From Prochilodus magdalenae (taxonomy: Eukaryota; Chordata; Actinopteri; Characiformes; Prochilodontidae): a DNA stretch of 64,000 bases. The notes under the pieces were generated by a model. The model worked only from the letters and a program-made list of their open reading frames with translations, made no database searches and was not told where the DNA came from. Numbering within the stretch: position 1 is the first letter of the stretch; each line of letters begins with the position of its first letter. The DNA lies in NCBI GenBank assembly GCA_024036415.1, contig JAMWET010002889.1, forward strand, positions 62,001 to 126,000, in the 5' to 3' direction. Positions 57,846-64,000 of the stretch are shown piece after piece. The position numbers and the translations under genes were made by a program.

Positions 57846-59050
57846 TGAAAGTCCAGTTTCTGACAGAGTAAGTCTTTTCTATGCTTTCTCTATACTGCAC
57901 ATGAACCGAGCTCAGTCTGAGTCTCAGTTCAGATAGAAACAGTCTAATGTCTTTGTGTTTGTGTTTATAGGGAACAGATAAGAGGAAGACGGGACAGATA
58001 TGAAGAGATCAGTTAAACAGCACCTAAATTACACTAACCTCTGCAGATATTTTCTTCTCTCATTTATCACTTCACTGTGATCAGTATATTCCAGTCTTTA
58101 TCCGACCTGCCAGATTTTGGGAATCTTATAGAGGTTTAAATTTTTAAAGAGGTCTTAAACTTTTTTCTTCTATTTCAGTGAAATGGGGTAAGAGGTTTGT
58201 TGTTTTTGTATTTGAATTGAATTAGTTTTATTATGATTATTATATTTTGAATGCTGTTCTGTTGAATTGCACTGTGCTTGGATCTGTTTTCCTGCTTTTG
58301 GGATTAAAAGTTTTAGTCATGGTGTCATAGTAAACCACTTTCTCTTACTCAGTGATCTCCATAGCATATAGTTAGTATAAGGAACTATGTAAGATTGAAA
58401 CAGTTTCACTCTGAATAATCTGTGCAGTTTTACGTTGACACGACTAATTTTTAATTCAGCAGGGCTTTGTACAAATATCCTGAAACCGTAAAGCTTGATT
58501 TAATTTGCTTTTGAGTTCTTTACAGAAAAAAACTGGTGATATCTTTAACATTCCCAGTTCTTTCAGTTTTTCAAGCCGGTATATATATACAATTATTTGC
58601 ACTTTATTAGGCCAAACAGACATTGTGTAATGAAAGATAATTTGCTGTTTGTGAAAGACACCTAATCTGGAGCTTCTCAGCATTATTAACGAGAGGTTCT
58701 ACTGATTATCAGACACAACACATTTACTCAGATACAGTCTACTGTAGAAACATACGCCATGTGAAGCAGATGCAGGACCAAAGCTAAGTTATACAAAATG
58801 AAGCTTGCGGTTTCAGGGTGGTATAAGGGTCAGTGCTCGCTCTTTATTTAAAACCGAATCTACTGTACACACATTTTTAGTTTTTAGTTTTGCACTTAGT
58901 AAATGAGGTGCTTCTCAAAGTGTTCAGACACGCTTACACCAATCAGTTGGCATGCCCAAATGCAGTCACTACTTTTAGCCAATTATTAACATCTGCTTTG
59001 GAGCCGTTTCTCATTTCTCAGTCTACGGATTTACGGACATATTCTTAAAA
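57846..59050. other. MHC-3 3' UTR and flank
   Basis: A donor-like 'gacagagtaagt' near 57865 and acceptor-like 'gtttatag' at 57970 suggest an intron in the 3' UTR. ATTAAA near 58302 could be the poly(A) signal. No further gene. Confidence 0.4.
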
Positions 59051-59059
59051 TAGAATATA

Positions 59060-59350
59060 CCCACACTCATTCATCCTCAAAAACTTTATCCTACTGGGTC
59101 GTAGGGTTTTGTTGGAGCCTATCCCAGCTCAGTGGGCAGAAGGCAGGAAGCACCCTGGACTGGCTACCAGTCTGTAGCAGGGCAGACACACCCATCTATG
59201 TTTACACACTCACACCTAAGGAGGTAATTTAGCATCTCCAGTTCACCTGACTGCATGTCTTTGTACTGTGGGAGGAAACTCACACACCCAGAGGAAACCA
59301 ACACACGGGGTGAACATACACAAGGACCCCCTATGCTCTGCCTGGCACTC
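59060..59350. mobile_element. Common teleost interspersed repeat
   Basis: Phrases 'ggagcctatcccagctcagt', 'caccctggactggctaccag' and 'ctgtgggaggaaac' belong to a repeat found throughout fish genomes. The class is not certain. Confidence 0.6.
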
Positions 59351-61085
59351 AAACCCAATAATAAATCTAATAATGCTATTTGACTTATTGAGCTTTTGAT
59401 TTAGTAACAGGTTATATATATTTAAGTGAAATAGGGTTAAGAGTGTTTGTTAATGCTTTATTTAATAATTAATCTCAATTGTAATTTTCTCGTTGTCTCT
59501 GATGCTGCTCTGGTGAAGTGTGAAATGTAAAGATTTTTTTTTCTTTCTTATTTGGGCATCATGTAGTAATCCTGAAACTGTGAAGCTCTGAAAGCCCTAA
59601 TACATTCATTTGCACTGTTTCTGTTTGGGACATTTTTAGATCTAGATTTTGGATTTAGCTTCAACTATTTCGGGAAATCCGTGGTTACCTAGGACAAATT
59701 CTATTTGGTCAGTCATCATGGGACCACTGCTTCTTAAAGCATAGCATCTTGCAGAGTCTTCCTGAGCATTCAGTGCCAAACGATGCAGTGCAGTGCTTTT
59801 TTCCTTGCAAATTTCTGCAAAAATATGTTTTTTCAAGTGACCCGCCCCATTTGGTGCCGCTCCACAGTCAGCTGTGTACTTCAAGTTCAGATCAGCTGTG
59901 CCTAGTAGCAGTAGTTTTCTGTTTCTGCCCGCAGTCTACATCATAATTACAGAACAGATATCACAGATTATAAAACACCATTATTCAGTATGTGGGCTAT
60001 TGCAAAAAATATGTGTAGCAGATGCAAAACCAAAACTACAATATAGAATACAGCTAACATCACTTTCAGGATGTCGTATTAGGCTCATTCCTCTTTATTT
60101 AAACCTGAATTTACTGCACAGTTGATCACAAATCCCTCCGGTCTTATGCCTACAACACTACTCTGTCTACTGTGTTTCCACAGTTCACTGCTGGGTACTG
60201 AACCTTTTGTTATTCATTGCCTTTTTTTTGTTTTAACCATTGCCTGTGTTTTTATTTGTGATGTGATGTGTATTTTTGACAAGTGACAGGATCTATTTGA
60301 TGTATATTTGCATTTCCAATGTTGAATTAAAGCATCAAACTTGCTTTTACCCACAAGCGTCTGCCTACTCTGTTGCATTACAGCTAAAGGAAATCGGCTA
60401 AATAAGTAGATTCAGTGCAGTTATTGAAGCCGGGTGATTCTCAGTCAGCTCATTAAATTCCTTAGGATTAGAAACAGGAACTCAACTTAAAATACTATCA
60501 TTAATTATGTAGAATTTTCACATTTTCTGTATAATTTAGTAATTCAGAGTGTGGGGTTTGGTGTCAGATGGTTCAGATGTTCTTCATAGCGGTGGTAGTG
60601 ATGATGGGAACCAAGGGTCTCCATGTCTACAACACACATATAGACACTTTATTTACCATCTAAATCCCAGGTGAATGTCTACTACACATGTCTTCTGAGA
60701 CTGCACGGGTAGGTCCATAAATATTTGTATATTGACCAAGTTTTTTTTATTGTAGATGTCCAGCAGAGTTAAAATTACACAATAAATATATCACCTTTTA
60801 TTCAGTTTTTACATGCAGATTGGATGAGCTGTTTAGGAATTACAGCAAATTTACATTATTCCTGGAAAACTTACATAAGCATAAGTTAACCTGTCAGTTT
60901 AATACTTGGTTGCATATCCTTGGCGATCAATGACTGCCTGAAGTGTACAACTCACACACCATAAAAATGCTGGGTTTCTTGCTCTGTCAGACATTTACTG
61001 TGCTGCCTTCAGTTCCTGCTTATTCTTGGGGTGTTTTATCCTCGGGTTTGCCTTTAGTAAATCAAATGCATGCCCCGTTGAACTG
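59351..61085. other. Intergenic, nothing recognised
   Basis: No coding region with a known domain. A few AT-rich blocks only. Confidence 0.45.
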
Positions 61086-61103
61086 AGGTGAAGTAAATTC
61101 ATT

Positions 61104-61602
61104 CATTGCATCTAGGTTAGATTATTGCAATGCTCTGTTCCATGGTTTACCCTCCCAAACCCTTCGCTCTTTGCAGTACATTCAAACTCCACAGCCAGAG
61201 TCTTATTTCGCTACCAATTGGCTACCAATTGCAGAACATGTCTACTATAAAGTCCTGCTCCTGACCTTTAAAGCCTTGCACGGACTAGCACCCACCTATC
61301 TGTCAGCCCCCTATGTCATTATGTTCCATCACACAAGCTAAGGTCCTTTCCTCTATGGGTGGCAGGTCGTTTAGTGTTGCTGCTCCCACACTCTGGAACT
61401 CCCTACCTTCATCTATTCGCACTTATCCCTCCTCTCTTTCCATCCTTACAACTTACTTAAAAACATATTTTCTCAGAACATTTTCATTCTTCATGATTAT
61501 TTATTTATTTATTTATTTATTTAGAGATTGTAAAGTGTCCTTGGGTATGTGAAAGGGGCTATAGAAGTGTAACCGATTAATAATAATAATAATAATAATA
61601 AT
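61104..61602 (+). mobile_element. L2-like LINE 3' fragment
   Basis: Matches 19296-19832 of the MHC-1 intron LINE ('aggttagattattgcaatgc', 'tgacctttaaagcc', 'ctctggaactccctacc') and ends in an (AAT)n tail. Confidence 0.88.
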
Positions 61603-61779
61603 AATGGTAGGCAGCACTGCTGTATTTTTGTCAGAGGAAGCCCAGAACTGTTGTGGGCCAAGTGAGCTTTTTTAATATTTTTAAATATTGTTTAATATTT
61701 AATATTTTGACTTGCATGCAGATGACCAGTGCTGACCATTGGCCAGCAGTGTCTTATGTTTGCCTTAAATGTAGAAATG

Positions 61780-62360
61780 TCCACATATACACAATAAATA
61801 CAGAAAATTACAATATACAATATATCTTCACAATAAACAAACTACAAACAATATACAGTTTACACATTATTTACAAACAGTATAAAGCAGAAGTGTTGAG
61901 ATAAAGGCAATAGTGTTGAGGTAGAGGCAGTAGTGTTGAGGTAGTGCAGCAGTATAAGCGCACATGTCTGGGGAAGTGACTGTGGTGTATAATCTGTAAC
62001 TATGGTCCAGTAGATGATGTGACTGGTCAGCTGTTTATAAAAGTGACGACCTGAGGAAAGAAACTGTTCCTGTGTCTGGTGGTCTTGGTGTACAGGGTCC
62101 TGTATTGCCTGCCGGATGGGAGGAGTTTGAATATGGAGAATGGAGCACCAGTTATCTTTGCAGCTGTCTTTACGGACCATGTAGTCTGTTCCGGTCCTGT
62201 ACAGTGGCCGCTCCAAACCAGACTGTGATGGATGTGCACAGGACTGATTCGATGACTGCAGTGTAGAACTAGATCAGCAGCTCCTGTGGCAATTAGAAGT
62301 ATTGAAAGTAAGACGAGTTGTGGTCTGTAGTATGTTCTGTTGGGTTCTAGTAACACTGTA
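61780..62360 (-). mobile_element. Non-LTR retrotransposon C-terminal fragment, minus strand
   Basis: Minus-strand frames 62027-62356 and 61860-62216 hold the C-terminal end of a LINE reverse-transcriptase protein: SLVWSGHCTGPEQTTWSVKT, then LLPSGRQYRTLYTKTTRHRN and SFFPQV. The end is similar to Rex1/CR1-type elements. Frame changes make it inactive. Confidence 0.7.
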
Positions 62361-63480
62361 TTACTATTACTGTATTACTTGGCTGACAGACAATGCATAA
62401 GCTCTATACTGCTGTTTTGTGGATGTAGATCAATATATAACAAACTGCCCATCCTGCCATCCATCTTCAACATATTTCCTATCCCGAGTTCTGTTTGATG
62501 TGTCCATGAAGATAAAACAGTAAAAGCAAGATGGATGTGCAACATGTAGGGTACTGTGTCAGCATATCTGAAACAGTGGCAGTCTGACCAACAAAAGACT
62601 ACATAATGGGGAAAGAGTTCAGGCGACTTATCTGCTAGTGGTTTCTGGTCAGTGGTTTACTTCAGACTCTCAGATAGTTGGGGTTTTTTGCTTACGCAGC
62701 CACTTTTGCACAGTCTGATCACAATCAAGCTTTAAGCTACTGTTACTATGTGGGCCTGAGGCATCAAGCTAACAGATCCACAGATGCATGTATGATCCCA
62801 GGTTCCAAGCGATCATAGTGCATGTATAGGCTCGTGGCCCAAGCATTTATTGTTCACATCTCATGTTTATTTTCAGGCTACTGATCCAGGTGAAGACCTC
62901 TCTTCTGGGTCTCTCTAATTAAAATATGAAGCCTCTGCCATCTCAGGTCTTGATGCTTCAAGATCTGGACAGGGGATGTTTTTGAGGGTAAATAGTTTTA
63001 TTACTTGTACAACTGCTTGAACCTGGTAGGGCGAGGACTAGAAGGATTATGGCCTTTGCTATTTCAGTTGGACTTCTTGGATGGACAACATTTTGGGCTG
63101 GTGTGTCATTATTTATTACAGCTTTTATAAATGAAATTTAAATAGGCCTGTTTTCCTCAGTCAGCTATCCAAATCTGGATTACCACAGATTGGATGGGTG
63201 TGGAGTCAGGCTCAAATGCAGCACTGATAATTTGGTTTACTCTGCATTACTGACAGTACATAGTTCAGAACCTGCAATCTGTTCAGTAGAGTCTATAGTT
63301 TATCTAACTTTATGTAATTGTGTATATAATGCAAGTCTGAAAGGCATAGGAGCAGAACATGTGTACGGTGAACAATATCTGTGGATATGATTGTACTGTG
63401 CAATAGCAGCCAATTACAGACTCAAGTATGCTATTTAAGTTTACATGCATCATATACATAGTGCACATAATGCAATTACA
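62361..63480. other. Intergenic, nothing recognised
   Basis: No supported coding or repeat feature. Confidence 0.45.
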
Positions 63481-63740
63481 TTACTGGTCGGATGCTTGTT
63501 TCAGAGAAGCATGAGGTGGAATGGTTGTTGGAGACGGCAAGGTGTCCAGAGACCTGTTTCTAAGATTATTCCCAGTTTGTGTTTAGCGGGTTTGCATATC
63601 AGTAAAATATCTCTCTGCTTTAAAGGTGACCCATCAAACTTTGTGTAATAATAATAATAATAATAATAGAAGTCAGGTCGCCAGATTATGTCTATTCCAA
63701 GGTACAACGGCCATAACTTTTCTTCATGCTTGGGATACCT
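63480..63740. repeat. Dispersed repeat shared with 40440-40640
   Basis: Shares 'atatcagtaaaatatctct' and flanking sequence, and the later 'tcgccagattatgtctattc' piece resembles 40588-40610. An (ATA)n insertion lies at 63647-63668. Confidence 0.6.
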
Positions 63741-63837
63741 GGGTCCCATATTATTTGAACAGTAGCCTACATTATAGCCTCCAATAGAATACCATCACAT
63801 GGAACTCAGTGCATGGTTAGATTTAGGTTTAGGACCA

Positions 63838-63895
63838 GAGTTAGGGTTAGGTTTTGTGTTGTGGTTAAGGTAAGGTTAGGGTTAGGGCCAGGTTA
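63838..63895 (+). repeat. Short degenerate TTAGGG-like tract
   Basis: Several GTTAGG/GGTTAGGG words in about 60 bp, like a small interstitial telomeric-type repeat. Confidence 0.6.
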
Positions 63896-64000
63896 AGGGT
63901 TTAATGGCTTTAATGTATTCAGAGCACTGCTTCACATTCCAGTGGGCTAGTTAACATTAGCCATTTATATTTAACTGACACTGATAATGAAGTATACTGC

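Overview
The window looks like a nuclear segment of a bony fish, most likely an ostariophysan teleost. The evidence is intron-split genes with canonical GT/AG junctions, teleost U-lineage-like MHC class I chains, Tc1-like and hAT-like DNA transposons, L2-type LINEs, and a tRNA-derived SINE whose tail resembles those of otophysan fishes. Species cannot be fixed from the sequence. All annotated host genes are on the + strand.

Five host genes are supported. Three encode MHC class I heavy chains: MHC-1 (12827-21109), MHC-2 (35245-38780, no leader exon recognised) and MHC-3 (49322-57845). Each has alpha1, alpha2, alpha3, connecting/transmembrane and short cytoplasmic exons in consistent phase. The other two encode small single-V-set immunoglobulin receptors with one transmembrane helix and tyrosine inhibitory (ITIM-like) tails: IgV-1 (5403-9493) and IgV-2 (28823-31458).

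The layout is a tandem duplication. A cassette [conserved upstream block - IgV receptor - MHC class I - 3' flank] at about 2040-21750 is repeated, diverged and interrupted, at about 22370-39340. MHC-3 follows without an adjoining IgV gene. Thus a putative inhibitory receptor and an MHC class I chain have been copied together. This physical pairing is the most interesting feature, though any receptor-ligand relation is only inference.

Region by region: 1-2040 holds a decayed Tc1-like element. 2040-9500 is the first IgV block, with two Tc1-like insertions in IgV-1 introns. 9500-12800 holds a probable solo LTR, a hAT-type MITE with a perfect 8-bp target duplication, and a LINE tail. 12800-21110 is MHC-1, with an L2-like LINE in its alpha2-alpha3 intron. 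22690-24930 is a 29-bp GGGTTTA-rich minisatellite and 25403-26263 a second hAT-like MITE. 28720-31460 is IgV-2. 31460-35240 is mostly unassigned. 35245-38780 is MHC-2. 38800-49180 is intergenic, with tandem repeats, a purine/pyrimidine-asymmetric segment and CTCF/ZNF143-like motifs. 49180-57850 is MHC-3, whose intron 2 is filled by four minisatellites and a SINE. 57850-64000 carries only repeat remnants.

No proteasome, TAP or class II gene is visible, so this stretch cannot be assigned to the core MHC from its content.
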